Shown here one piece after another: positions 9,226 through 18,024 of a stretch of DNA of 39,017 bases (positions within the stretch are counted from its first letter, which is position 1; each line of letters starts with the position of its first letter). Source of the stretch: an uncultured Verrucomicrobiales bacterium. Lineage in GTDB: Bacteria; Verrucomicrobiota; Verrucomicrobiia; Limisphaerales; UBA1100. Below the pieces are notes generated by a model that saw nothing but the letters and a program-made list of their open reading frames with translations, did not search any database and was not told the origin of the DNA. The stretch lies in contig CAJWVY010000010.1 in assembly GCA_913048135.1 (NCBI GenBank), positions 1 to 39,017 of the forward strand. The letters are read 5' to 3'. A program made the position numbers and the translations under genes.

Positions 9226-10080
9226 ATGGCCAAGTTTCTGGATAATTGGAAAAACAAAGTTACGACCTATAAAAACAAGGCGGAAGAAATTCGCGCCATG
9301 ATCGAGGAAGGCGCGGAGACGATTCGCGACATCCGCGCGGATGTCGAGGGCACCGTCGAGGATCTTAAAGCCGACAGCGAGGAAAAGATGATGGAAAGCC
9401 TGGAGAAAATCCAGGACTCCGAGCGGGTCTTCAAGGAGGCAGGGTATCTGCTTAGCGCAATCGAACTGGAGATGGGGTTCAACCCCAAGGTCGTTGCCGT
9501 GCTGAAACGCGAATCGGAAATCGGATCCCGCAAAAAAGAACGCCTTTTGAAACAGCACGAGGATAACAAAGTGCTCTCCACCGTGCTCACCTCCCTGTTC
9601 AAAGCCGAGGCGCTGGAGGACAAGGTTCATCTTCGACGGCTGACCTTCACTGAGGTGCACATTGAGATGGGCCTCGTCCCCGCCGTACATGTGTTGTGGG
9701 AAGACAAGGCCGCCTCTGGCATCAGCTCGGCCTCCATTCTGCCGATTGAGGAAAGCTCCAGCAGCAGCGGCAGCTCATTTACCTCCAACTCCTCGTTCAC
9801 CAGCAGCCGCTCATCCTTCGTAAGCCAACCATCGGCCTTTACCTCCGGCGAAACCGTCGAAGCAGCCCCGACCGAAGAAGAAATCCCACCGCTGCCTCCA
9901 GCGGAACCGACCGCCGAGGAAGCTGCCGCGCCACCGCCACCACAAGCTGAGACCGAGGAGGAAGAGGATGCAGAGAGCTTCACCGCCCCGGTGGTCAGCG
10001 CTAGTGCTCGTGATCCGGAAGATGACAAATGGACCAGCTTTCCGGACATCTCCTTCCCATCGAGTAAGGACGACAAATAA
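9226..10080 (+). CDS. Hypothetical charged protein: N-terminal coiled coil, Ser-rich linker, acidic C-terminus
   Basis: 284 aa ORF with RBS-like 'aagggaagg' upstream of ATG; MAKFLDNWKNKVTTYKNKAEEIRAMIEEGAETIRDIRADVEG...; SSSSSGSSFTSNSSFTSSRSSF linker; EEEEDAESF acidic tail. Confidence 0.75.
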   Translation: MAKFLDNWKNKVTTYKNKAEEIRAMIEEGAETIRDIRADVEGTVEDLKADSEEKMMESLEKIQDSERVFKEAGYLLSAIELEMGFNPKVVAVLKRESEIGSRKKERLLKQHEDNKVLSTVLTSLFKAEALEDKVHLRRLTFTEVHIEMGLVPAVHVLWEDKAASGISSASILPIEESSSSSGSSFTSNSSFTSSRSSFVSQPSAFTSGETVEAAPTEEEIPPLPPAEPTAEEAAAPPPPQAETEEEEDAESFTAPVVSASARDPEDDKWTSFPDISFPSSKDDK

Positions 10081-10095
10081 CTAACTTATCTCAAC

Positions 10096-10127
10096 AAAAA
10101 GGCCGGCATCACGCCGGCCTTTTTTTT
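10096..10127. terminator. Bidirectional Rho-independent terminator between convergent genes
   Basis: aaaaaGGCCGGCatcacGCCGGCCtttttttt: 7-bp GC stem flanked by A- and T-tracts, directly between the stops at 10080 and 10144. Confidence 0.9.
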
Positions 10128-10143
10128 GTGGAAATTCAGCACC

Positions 10144-13100
10144 CTACTCCGCCGGAGGTGATTCCTGCCCCTCGGCCGGCGGCGCTTGTCCTTCAGTCTG
10201 TTGCTGGGCTTGAGCCGTTTTAAGCTGGTCCAAAATCTGTTGGATCAGTTCATCGCTGTTCTGCGTCATTTGTTGACTGACATCCACCACCACTTCGCTC
10301 GGCTGCGCCTCGCGCAGTTGCCCCTGTAATTCAGTGACTCTCTCTTGATAATTGCCGAATAACGCACCCACCTGTTGCAGTGCCGTCTGAAGTTGTGCGG
10401 CCTGAGCGGATGCCTGAGATTGGTTAATCGTTTGGGCCAATTGCTGGTTGCTCTGCTGGATGAATTCCATCATGGCCTGTTGGCGTTCGGCCAACATCTG
10501 CTGATTCCCTTCCGCCGTTGCGGACGCCTGGCTGGATTGCTCCAAGTATTTCTCGATCGCCCCGCTAATCACTTCCATCTGATTGGATGAAACCGGAGCC
10601 GGAGCACCTTCGCCTCCTACGACTGGAGCGTTAGCAATATTCTCTGCCAGCGTTTGGCGCAGGTTTTCCAGATCAGCACTTAACGCACTGGTGTCGATGG
10701 TGGTCGTGCGTTCCTTTGAAAGTTCTTCCTTGAGCGTGTCCTGGATCGACTCTAGCCCCCCGCTGAAAAGAGAAAGCTGGCTGACCACGCGGCTGACGGG
10801 ATCGTTTTGGTCGCCGCCCTGCAGATATTGGTTCCGGCCGAAGGTGCGCTTGATTTCCTCCCAACGCTCCGCTTCCTCCTCGCTCATCACGCCGATGAGT
10901 TGCTTAAACTTTAGGAAGTTCGCTTCGGCGCCGGTGGTGAGCGTTTGACTCTCACCCTTGTAATGATCGAGCACGAGATCCATCAACTCCTGCTCGTTCA
11001 TCATCGGCAACACCTTTTCGGCGAGACGGTTCATGTTCCGGTAGGAACCCTGCATTTTGAAGGCCGGCTCAGTGCGGAATTCATCGGACTGCCCAGCGCT
11101 TTCGATGTAGAGTTGGTTCACCTTCAACACCACATCGCGGAGCGTGATCATTTTCTTGATCACGGTGATTAATTCCTCTTGTTCGTTGGCGGAGAAATTA
11201 CCCTGCAATTCGATGCCCTCGCGCTGATCGGTTTCAGCCATGCGAATAAACGCCTGAATATCCTTCTGCGCCGCCTTACCAAGCGATTGCAGTGCGGGGT
11301 TCGAAGTGATTGCGTTCTCAATGTAACTGCCGGAGAAAGCAGTTTCGCGGCCTTTCATGTCGTCACCGAGATTGTAGGTGTCTGCACGGTTGGTGAGCAT
11401 GTCCGGCACACGGAATTTTTCACCGCTCTCGGTGTACGGGTTACCAGCCATCACCACCACCACGCGGCGACCACGCATATCGTAGGTCTTCGGCTGGCCG
11501 CGCCACACGCCCTCGATCTTGCGCTGGGCATCACACAACGAAATAAACTTCTGTAGAAACTCCGGATTACAGTGCTGGATGTCGTCCACGTAGATCATCA
11601 CGTTATCGCCCATCTCAAGCGCGAGGTTGAGCTTCTTGACCTCCTCACGCGCACCAGCATTGGGCGCCTCCTCGGGATCGAGCGAGGTCACCTCATGGCC
11701 AAGTGCCGGGCCGTTGATCTTCATGAAAATCAGTCCCATGCGGTTGGCGAGATATTCCATCAAGGTGGTCTTACCATAACCGGGAGGAGAGATGAGCAGC
11801 AGCAGACCCATGAGGTCCGTGCGCTTGGCATCGCCGGCCGCACCGATCTGCTTGGCAAGGTTATCACCGACGATCGGCAGATATACTTCATCCACCAACT
11901 GGTTCCGCACAAAGGATGACAGAACGCGCGGCTCAAATTCATGCAGGCGCAGCGCCTCTTTTTCAGATTCGATAAGCGCCTGTTTCAGCTCCTGATACGC
12001 CTCAAAGCGCGGCACCGATTCGCGGGCAAAGCGTCCGAGCTTCTCTTGGAAAGCCAGATAATCGAACGGATAATTCCCGCCCTCTTCCACTGCATCATGC
12101 GCGCCCTGAATACCTTCCAGAACCTGCCCGGTAGCCGCCTTCACCACGGCCTGTTTGTGGAGGTGGCCGCAGAAAACCAGTCCCGCCACTTCCTCGAGGT
12201 ATTTGTTGGCGCCATTTCGGTCGAGCAGGAAGCCTCGTACCCAGTCACGGATCAGCTGATAATGACTGTGCGGATCCTTCTGAAGCGGTTTCTGCGCCTT
12301 GGCAAAATCGCTTTCACGACCTTTCTTCACGAGATGCCGCTCAAACTCCGTGAGCAGACTGTCGGCCTCCTGGCTGACCACCCAATCGCGGCCGTTGGTG
12401 TGTTCGTAGAAGAGATATTCGCCGGCCGGATCCGCATCCTCGGGCGGGAATAAACCGGTTTCTTCAATAAACGCCGCCACCATGGCGCGCAGTTCGGCCA
12501 CATAATCGGCCTGAGTGGGATCGCCCGGGAAAATTTCGTTACGGGTGGCAAAGCCCTCCAGACGGGCGAGCATCATCTTCGCGGCATCCGGATCACAGAA
12601 TTTATTCCAGAACACCGCCGCACAGGCTCGCGCGCGGGGGTAATACCGCGCGAGTTGCAAGGCGCTTTGAGTGCTGAGCAGTGCCGCTAAAATCTTTTCG
12701 GCGTCCTGATCATGGATACCCTTGGTATAGGCCTCCGAATAACGATCGCCCATGAAGTCCTGCACAACCTTAAGGCGTTCCTCGACACTCATCTCCGCCA
12801 CCTCGGTCATGCGGTCGATGCCCTGCTGCTCCAGCTTTTGCCACAACAGGTAGGCGAGATATTCCGCGCGGTAAACTTCATTGTCCTCAGACACCACCGT
12901 TTGATCCCACACCTCGCGAGTGGCCAAGAAGGCTTCGTCGGTAACTTCATCGAAATATTGCGTGCCCGTCAGATGCAGATTCTGATCATTGCCGCGTCGC
13001 ACCATGGTAAGATCCAAAGGCTGTGCGTTGACGGCAAACTTATGTTTTCCGAACTGGATGACATTCTGCCCATCCACATACAGCTCCTGCTTATCCTTGA

Positions 13101-15645
13101 GCTGACGCACGGCCTCCTCGTGAATGCTCTTGAGCTGGCTTTGAATGCCCTCCGCTTCGCCGGCCTTATCCAGCGCCTGCAGTTCTTGCACGCGTTCACG
13201 TATCGAATCAATCATCCGATCGCCAGCCATATAGCCATTGATGTCATTGACATCCTCAAACGTCCCGAGCTTGTGCTCAATGCTCTTGAGCATGCGTTCC
13301 GCAGATGACACCAGTGCGGTGGCCTTGCGATTGCGAGCCTCCTCCAGTTGCAGGCGTTTCTGCTCAAAGGCCGTCTCCAGCTCACTGCGTTTCTGGTCCA
13401 GCTGCTCGATGTATTCCGGGAAATCTGCAAAGTCACCACCCAGATCCTCAAGTTGATTGAGGATATTATTGAAGTACTCATCGCACTTCTCCGGCGAGTC
13501 GGACATATCCAGATAATTGGTCGCCGTCTGGCTCAGCAGCAAAATCTGCGCGTTAAACTGCGCGGCCCCTTCCGCCGTCATCAGCGAGCGCATCTTGTTC
13601 TTCAGCGCTTCCTTTACCTGATTGACCACCTGATAAATCGCCGTGATTCCCTCCACGATGCGTGTCTGCTCGGTGGTATCGTCAATCGACAGACTCCGGA
13701 CGATGTCGATCAACATTTCCAGATCCGAGCCCGCCGTGGTGATCTCCTCCTCCAGCTCCTTGCCCTCAGCCACCTTAGTGACCCCATCCACGCGCCCGCG
13801 CTGTTCCTCAGCCCGTTCGCGATAGGGATCCAACGATTCGGGCTGCAGCAGAAATTCCACGCACTTTTGGGAGAGCACATCCACCTGCTCCTTCACCTGC
13901 GCTTCCAGCGCCTCCATGGCTGCGGTATCAATGAAACGCACCTCATCCTTCAGCGTAATAATCTCGCCGCGCATCCGCCGCAACCCACCCAGATTGGCCA
14001 CAAAATCATCCACGGACTTGAAATTGGCCCGACCCACCTGGCTAAAGAGTTCCTTGGAACGCTTGGCAATATCCTCGGATCGTTCACGAGCCTCCAGCTT
14101 GAGGCGGCGTACTTTGTCGAATTCCGCAATCGCTTTCTCCGCAGTTTCTGCGACGCCCTTGAGGACTTCGATAATCTTACCACCCTCCTCGGATCCCAGC
14201 CACGTGTGCGCGCTGGGAATACTACCTGCCTTGGCGGCCATGTCTGCGTACAGATCAGCATATGGCGATTCCTTTTGGATCAGCAGCAGTACCTCATTGC
14301 ACTCCGCCATCGCTTTCACCACGGCTTTGTTGCCCACCTGAAACAACAACGAATCGCGTTCGCCGCTCTCCGGTTCAAAGCCTGGTTGATAAAAGGGCGA
14401 TTGGCGCACCTGAATCATGTGATGCTTGATTGCCTCTTCCTCCGCCCGAAAGCTCACCAAATCACCATTCGGAAACAACGAAAATCCATTGCAGGCAATA
14501 CGCTCGGAGATTTCCTGTTCAATCAACCGATAGGGCATCAAGGCATACAGGCCGGACATGCGATTGAAAAAAACGTATAGATAATCTTCTCCATTCGGCG
14601 AGGTCATGGTCCGTTCCAGCAACATGTCGCCCTCTTCGGCCTCGTAACGCTTCAGCTCGCCGCTCTGTAGATAGTAGCCATCCGGAAAGATTAAGCCATG
14701 CTCCTCGGGCAGCAGGATGCAGGATTGCCCGATCGAATCCACACGGTGAACGGATTGCAGCTTTTCGTTGAAAATAAAATACCGGGTGACCTTCTCCCGG
14801 TAGGGCGTAATTTTGATCAGGATCAACGCGCCCTGAATAGCGTACTGAATCTCAGCATCGTCCAACTTCTGGTTACGATCCTCCACCGGTTCCGAGTAAA
14901 TGCCGTCCCCCGTGGCTGTATTGTCCTCGATCTTGATCGTGAGATCGCCGCCCACACATTCCACAAAAACCCGATCCTGAATCGATACATGCGGATTGTC
15001 ACCGTGCCGAACATCACTCGGTGTGGGGTTGATCCATTGGAAATTAAACTCCGCTGGAAACGCAGTGTTTAAGTATTCGTTGGCCGCTCTATCATTGTCA
15101 TAAACCAGTTGGCCATCAGCATTAATCAGCCACTTATAGACTGTGACATCCCCCACTTTGCTGCCCGTGCGGAACACAATATAAAAGTTCGAGCCAACCT
15201 GGGCAAACCGATGAAAGCGGGCATCCTTGTTGACTGAAAACATGACGCCAAACCGTTCCTGAAATTTAGCATCATGCAGGATGGACAGATCACCTTCCTT
15301 GAATTCCTCCGCAGCCTCGTCGTAATCGTATACGGCGAATACGTCGCTCAGCTGCCCCTGCTTAAGGCCCAGCTCAACATTGAAGCCAAAGAGGAAATGA
15401 TCGTGACCCAACTGAATCATATCCCGCGGCTCACAATTGAGTTGCGTGGACACGCGGGCCATTTTCTTAAGCTCCAGTTTCTTGGAGCCAAACACCTGTG
15501 CCCGGCGCTCATCCAGTTTCCCCAGCTCCTCGCGCAGGGTAGCGCCCTGGTCGTTCAGGCGCTGCTTGATGAGATCGTAAGCGCCGCCCTCCAGCGCGGT
15601 CGGTGCGCCTTCTCCGGTATTTCCACTGTCGGGAGGTTCCGCCAT
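10144..15645 (-). CDS. Giant AAA ATPase, DUF3686-like ('DNA repair ATPase' annotation family), Q/S-rich C-terminus
   Basis: Walker A 'SPPGYGKTTLMEYLA', Walker B-like 'NVMIYVDDIQHCNP', sensor-like 'VVVVMAGNPYTES'; N-terminal region with 'RYFIFNEKLQSVHR' (FIF motif recalled for DUF3686). Start set at ATG 15645 (MAEPPDSGN...); the upstream TTG at 15684 lies within a hairpin and is unlikely. Confidence 0.8.
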   Translation of the reverse strand: MAEPPDSGNTGEGAPTALEGGAYDLIKQRLNDQGATLREELGKLDERRAQVFGSKKLELKKMARVSTQLNCEPRDMIQLGHDHFLFGFNVELGLKQGQLSDVFAVYDYDEAAEEFKEGDLSILHDAKFQERFGVMFSVNKDARFHRFAQVGSNFYIVFRTGSKVGDVTVYKWLINADGQLVYDNDRAANEYLNTAFPAEFNFQWINPTPSDVRHGDNPHVSIQDRVFVECVGGDLTIKIEDNTATGDGIYSEPVEDRNQKLDDAEIQYAIQGALILIKITPYREKVTRYFIFNEKLQSVHRVDSIGQSCILLPEEHGLIFPDGYYLQSGELKRYEAEEGDMLLERTMTSPNGEDYLYVFFNRMSGLYALMPYRLIEQEISERIACNGFSLFPNGDLVSFRAEEEAIKHHMIQVRQSPFYQPGFEPESGERDSLLFQVGNKAVVKAMAECNEVLLLIQKESPYADLYADMAAKAGSIPSAHTWLGSEEGGKIIEVLKGVAETAEKAIAEFDKVRRLKLEARERSEDIAKRSKELFSQVGRANFKSVDDFVANLGGLRRMRGEIITLKDEVRFIDTAAMEALEAQVKEQVDVLSQKCVEFLLQPESLDPYRERAEEQRGRVDGVTKVAEGKELEEEITTAGSDLEMLIDIVRSLSIDDTTEQTRIVEGITAIYQVVNQVKEALKNKMRSLMTAEGAAQFNAQILLLSQTATNYLDMSDSPEKCDEYFNNILNQLEDLGGDFADFPEYIEQLDQKRSELETAFEQKRLQLEEARNRKATALVSSAERMLKSIEHKLGTFEDVNDINGYMAGDRMIDSIRERVQELQALDKAGEAEGIQSQLKSIHEEAVRQLKDKQELYVDGQNVIQFGKHKFAVNAQPLDLTMVRRGNDQNLHLTGTQYFDEVTDEAFLATREVWDQTVVSEDNEVYRAEYLAYLLWQKLEQQGIDRMTEVAEMSVEERLKVVQDFMGDRYSEAYTKGIHDQDAEKILAALLSTQSALQLARYYPRARACAAVFWNKFCDPDAAKMMLARLEGFATRNEIFPGDPTQADYVAELRAMVAAFIEETGLFPPEDADPAGEYLFYEHTNGRDWVVSQEADSLLTEFERHLVKKGRESDFAKAQKPLQKDPHSHYQLIRDWVRGFLLDRNGANKYLEEVAGLVFCGHLHKQAVVKAATGQVLEGIQGAHDAVEEGGNYPFDYLAFQEKLGRFARESVPRFEAYQELKQALIESEKEALRLHEFEPRVLSSFVRNQLVDEVYLPIVGDNLAKQIGAAGDAKRTDLMGLLLLISPPGYGKTTLMEYLANRMGLIFMKINGPALGHEVTSLDPEEAPNAGAREEVKKLNLALEMGDNVMIYVDDIQHCNPEFLQKFISLCDAQRKIEGVWRGQPKTYDMRGRRVVVVMAGNPYTESGEKFRVPDMLTNRADTYNLGDDMKGRETAFSGSYIENAITSNPALQSLGKAAQKDIQAFIRMAETDQREGIELQGNFSANEQEELITVIKKMITLRDVVLKVNQLYIESAGQSDEFRTEPAFKMQGSYRNMNRLAEKVLPMMNEQELMDLVLDHYKGESQTLTTGAEANFLKFKQLIGVMSEEEAERWEEIKRTFGRNQYLQGGDQNDPVSRVVSQLSLFSGGLESIQDTLKEELSKERTTTIDTSALSADLENLRQTLAENIANAPVVGGEGAPAPVSSNQMEVISGAIEKYLEQSSQASATAEGNQQMLAERQQAMMEFIQQSNQQLAQTINQSQASAQAAQLQTALQQVGALFGNYQERVTELQGQLREAQPSEVVVDVSQQMTQNSDELIQQILDQLKTAQAQQQTEGQAPPAEGQESPPAE

Positions 15646-15656
15646 GGATAGAGCCC

Positions 15657-15687
15657 CAATTGCCCCGGCCAATGACCGGGGCAATTG
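15657..15687 (-). promoter_or_regulatory. Perfect 12-bp inverted repeat (intercistronic hairpin) between flotillin and ATPase genes
   Basis: caattgccccgg-ccaatga-ccggggcaattg, 12-bp perfect stem, 7-nt loop, no following U-tract on the minus transcript; begins 6 bp after the flotillin stop and ends 11 nt before the ATPase ATG. Confidence 0.75.
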
Positions 15688-15693
15688 TGTGAA

Positions 15694-18012
15694 TTATTTG
15701 CCGAGTTTGTCGCCGAGGATCGTGCTCGCCAACTCGCTGCCAATTTCCGTGCCGCGCACAGCCTTTTCGGCCGCCCGCATTAGCCCGCGAAGCGAGTTGT
15801 CTTCGGTCTTGGATACCATGGAAGCCAACAATGCGGAGATAGTGAGATTCTTCACATCCTCGCTCTTTAGGCCGGATGCCTTAATCCAGCCGGCCAATTT
15901 ATTTTTCAGATGATCCGGGTCGCCGTTGAAGAAGGTGTTCTTCACGTCGGTGATAGTCTGACTGTTATCGACCAAGCGATCGACCACCTTGCCTTGACTC
16001 ACGGAGGAGACCACACGGTCGAAGAAGTCCTGCTCGCCGCCCACCAGATCGATGTTCGCGCTCTTGAGCGCTTCGCCCATTACGCGAGCCTGAGCATCGG
16101 CAATATCCTTCTTGATGTTGATATCGGCCAACTCCACATCCTTGTCCTTATCCAATTGCAGGCGGAATTCCTCGTGATCCTGAGAAGCCTTATTGAACAG
16201 CTCGATGGCCTTAGCCATCTCGGTCTTGGCCAGTGCCTCGGCAAGGCCCATCTTCTCGGCGCCCTGCGCCTCGGCCAGCCGGATCGCTTCCACGGATTTA
16301 CCTTCGGCCACACCCTTGGATTCGATACTCACACCTTCCGCAGTGCCCTTGGCGGCGATGCCTTTCGCTTCGCCCTCGCCTTCGGCAGCCTTTGCTGTAC
16401 CGGAAGCTTTACCCTGTGCCTCAATTACGGCGGCTTCAGCTAATCCCTGAGCCTTCTCGGCTTCGGCATCGACCGTCTTAGCCTCGGCCTTGGCCTTCAT
16501 CACATTGGCCTCGGCATAACCGGCAGCTGCCTGCATGGCTGCCGTTCCTTCGGCTTCCTGTTGCATAGCGTGGTTGCGTTTCTCACTCGCCTTGGCTTCC
16601 GCATCGGCAGTGATTTGAATTTGCTCGGCCGTTTGCTCGGCTTCCAGCTTGTCGGCTTCCGCCTTGGTCACATCCTCGTACTTGAGGGCATCAGCTTTCT
16701 TCTGGCGTACATCGTAATCGGCTTGCGCGGCAATGAGGTCGCGTTTTTGGTCCGCTTCGGCGCGGGCCTCGGCCTCGATGTTCAACACGCGGCGCGCCCG
16801 TTCGGCGCTCATGTCCGCCTCCACATCCAGTCGTTGTTGGTGCTGGGTGGTCACTTCCTTTTCCTTGGCCTCCAAACCGGCCTTGCTCTCGGCCACGCCA
16901 AACGCGGCGGCGATGATGGCCGCTTCCTTCTCTTGCGTCGATAACCCCACACGGCGCTCACGATCGACCTCGGCTTGCTGACCGGATTCCTTTTTCTCCT
17001 CCTCAAGTCGCAGCAAATCCTTGTCCAAATTCACGCGTGCTTCCTGCACCGATCGATCCTTTTGCACCGTGCGAACTTCCACATCCTCTTCAGTGCTCAA
17101 CCGGGCATTCTCGGATTCTTTCCGAGCAGCCTGAACGCTCTTTTCAGTTATGGCAGCCTCTTCCGCCTTGGTCACCTCCACCTCACGAGTTTGTGCAGCC
17201 AAGTGCTGCTCGTTTGTCCGATCCAATTCGCGCTGAGCAACCTCTGTCTCAATATCCTTGTTCTTGATCTGCAGCTCCATGTCCCGGTTCTGCCTGTTGA
17301 TCTCCTCTTCCTTGGCGGTATTCTGCTTGTTGATTTCCTCGTCCCTTTGAACTTTGCGCTGGTTCTCTTTCTCCTCCATTTGAGCAGTCAACTCCACAAT
17401 CTTTGCCCGACCTACGGAGTCCAGCACGTTATTGGGATCATGAGCATCCAATGGGGTTTGCTCGAGGTAATCAATCGCCACGTCCTCCAGCGTATAACCG
17501 TTTAGATCGCTGCCAATCGTGTCGATGATCTCCTGACGGAACGGAATACGATCGGTGTACAGCTTCTCGAACTGCATCTTCTTACCGGCCGACTTGAGTG
17601 CCTCGGAGAACTTCGCCTCAAATAACTGCTTGAGCAGCTCAATTTCCGATGCCCGCTCGCAACCCACCTGTGTCGCCACGGTTTTGATATCGTGAAAATC
17701 TGATTTCCCATCTACCTCGCTCTTTTCGTCATTTACGCGCACGTAAAAGACCACCTCAATATCCGCGCGAATGTTATCCTCACAAATCAACCCGTCCTTA
17801 CCTTTACGGACGACCTCCAGCTTTTTCACAGAGAGATCCATGATCTGCAACTGCTGAAGAATCGGCACACGATACATCCAGTCCTTCTTGACCTTGATAC
17901 CACCGAAACCAGTTCGCACACCGGCCTCACCTGGCTTGATTTTCTTAATAAATAGAAACAGACTGACCATCGTGACAAACAACAAACCACCGATAATTAA
18001 GAACCAAATCAT
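15694..18012 (-). CDS. Flotillin/SPFH (band 7) family protein with very long coiled-coil region
   Basis: 772 aa; N-terminal TM 'MIWFLIIGGLLFVTMVSLFLFI', SPFH-like 'IKPGEAGVRTGFGG...VPILQQLQIMDLSVKKLEV', then ~450 residues rich in A/E/K/Q with 'AEGEGEAKGIAAKGTAEGVSIESKGVAEGKS' typical of flotillins. Confidence 0.88.
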   Translation of the reverse strand: MIWFLIIGGLLFVTMVSLFLFIKKIKPGEAGVRTGFGGIKVKKDWMYRVPILQQLQIMDLSVKKLEVVRKGKDGLICEDNIRADIEVVFYVRVNDEKSEVDGKSDFHDIKTVATQVGCERASEIELLKQLFEAKFSEALKSAGKKMQFEKLYTDRIPFRQEIIDTIGSDLNGYTLEDVAIDYLEQTPLDAHDPNNVLDSVGRAKIVELTAQMEEKENQRKVQRDEEINKQNTAKEEEINRQNRDMELQIKNKDIETEVAQRELDRTNEQHLAAQTREVEVTKAEEAAITEKSVQAARKESENARLSTEEDVEVRTVQKDRSVQEARVNLDKDLLRLEEEKKESGQQAEVDRERRVGLSTQEKEAAIIAAAFGVAESKAGLEAKEKEVTTQHQQRLDVEADMSAERARRVLNIEAEARAEADQKRDLIAAQADYDVRQKKADALKYEDVTKAEADKLEAEQTAEQIQITADAEAKASEKRNHAMQQEAEGTAAMQAAAGYAEANVMKAKAEAKTVDAEAEKAQGLAEAAVIEAQGKASGTAKAAEGEGEAKGIAAKGTAEGVSIESKGVAEGKSVEAIRLAEAQGAEKMGLAEALAKTEMAKAIELFNKASQDHEEFRLQLDKDKDVELADINIKKDIADAQARVMGEALKSANIDLVGGEQDFFDRVVSSVSQGKVVDRLVDNSQTITDVKNTFFNGDPDHLKNKLAGWIKASGLKSEDVKNLTISALLASMVSKTEDNSLRGLMRAAEKAVRGTEIGSELASTILGDKLGK

Positions 18013-18019
18013 AATAATA

Positions 18020-18024
18020 CTCCT
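18020..18024 (-). promoter_or_regulatory. Shine-Dalgarno of the flotillin gene
   Basis: Minus strand AGGAG-TATTATT-ATG, 7-nt spacing. Confidence 0.7.

Noticed and set aside
13348-14580. 410-aa plus-strand ORF
   Set aside because: Antisense to the giant ATPase; Leu/His/Arg-rich shadow ORF without domain signatures.
10144-15645. Interpreting the giant ATPase as a true DNA repair enzyme
   Set aside because: Only the family nickname points that way; flotillin and membrane context do not support it, and no nuclease or DNA-binding motif was seen.
16080-16560. Repetitive GCC/TCG-rich stretch within flotillin as a DNA tandem repeat or CRISPR-like array
   Set aside because: It reflects the A/E/G/K-rich coiled-coil protein repeat; units are irregular and in frame, with no spacer structure.
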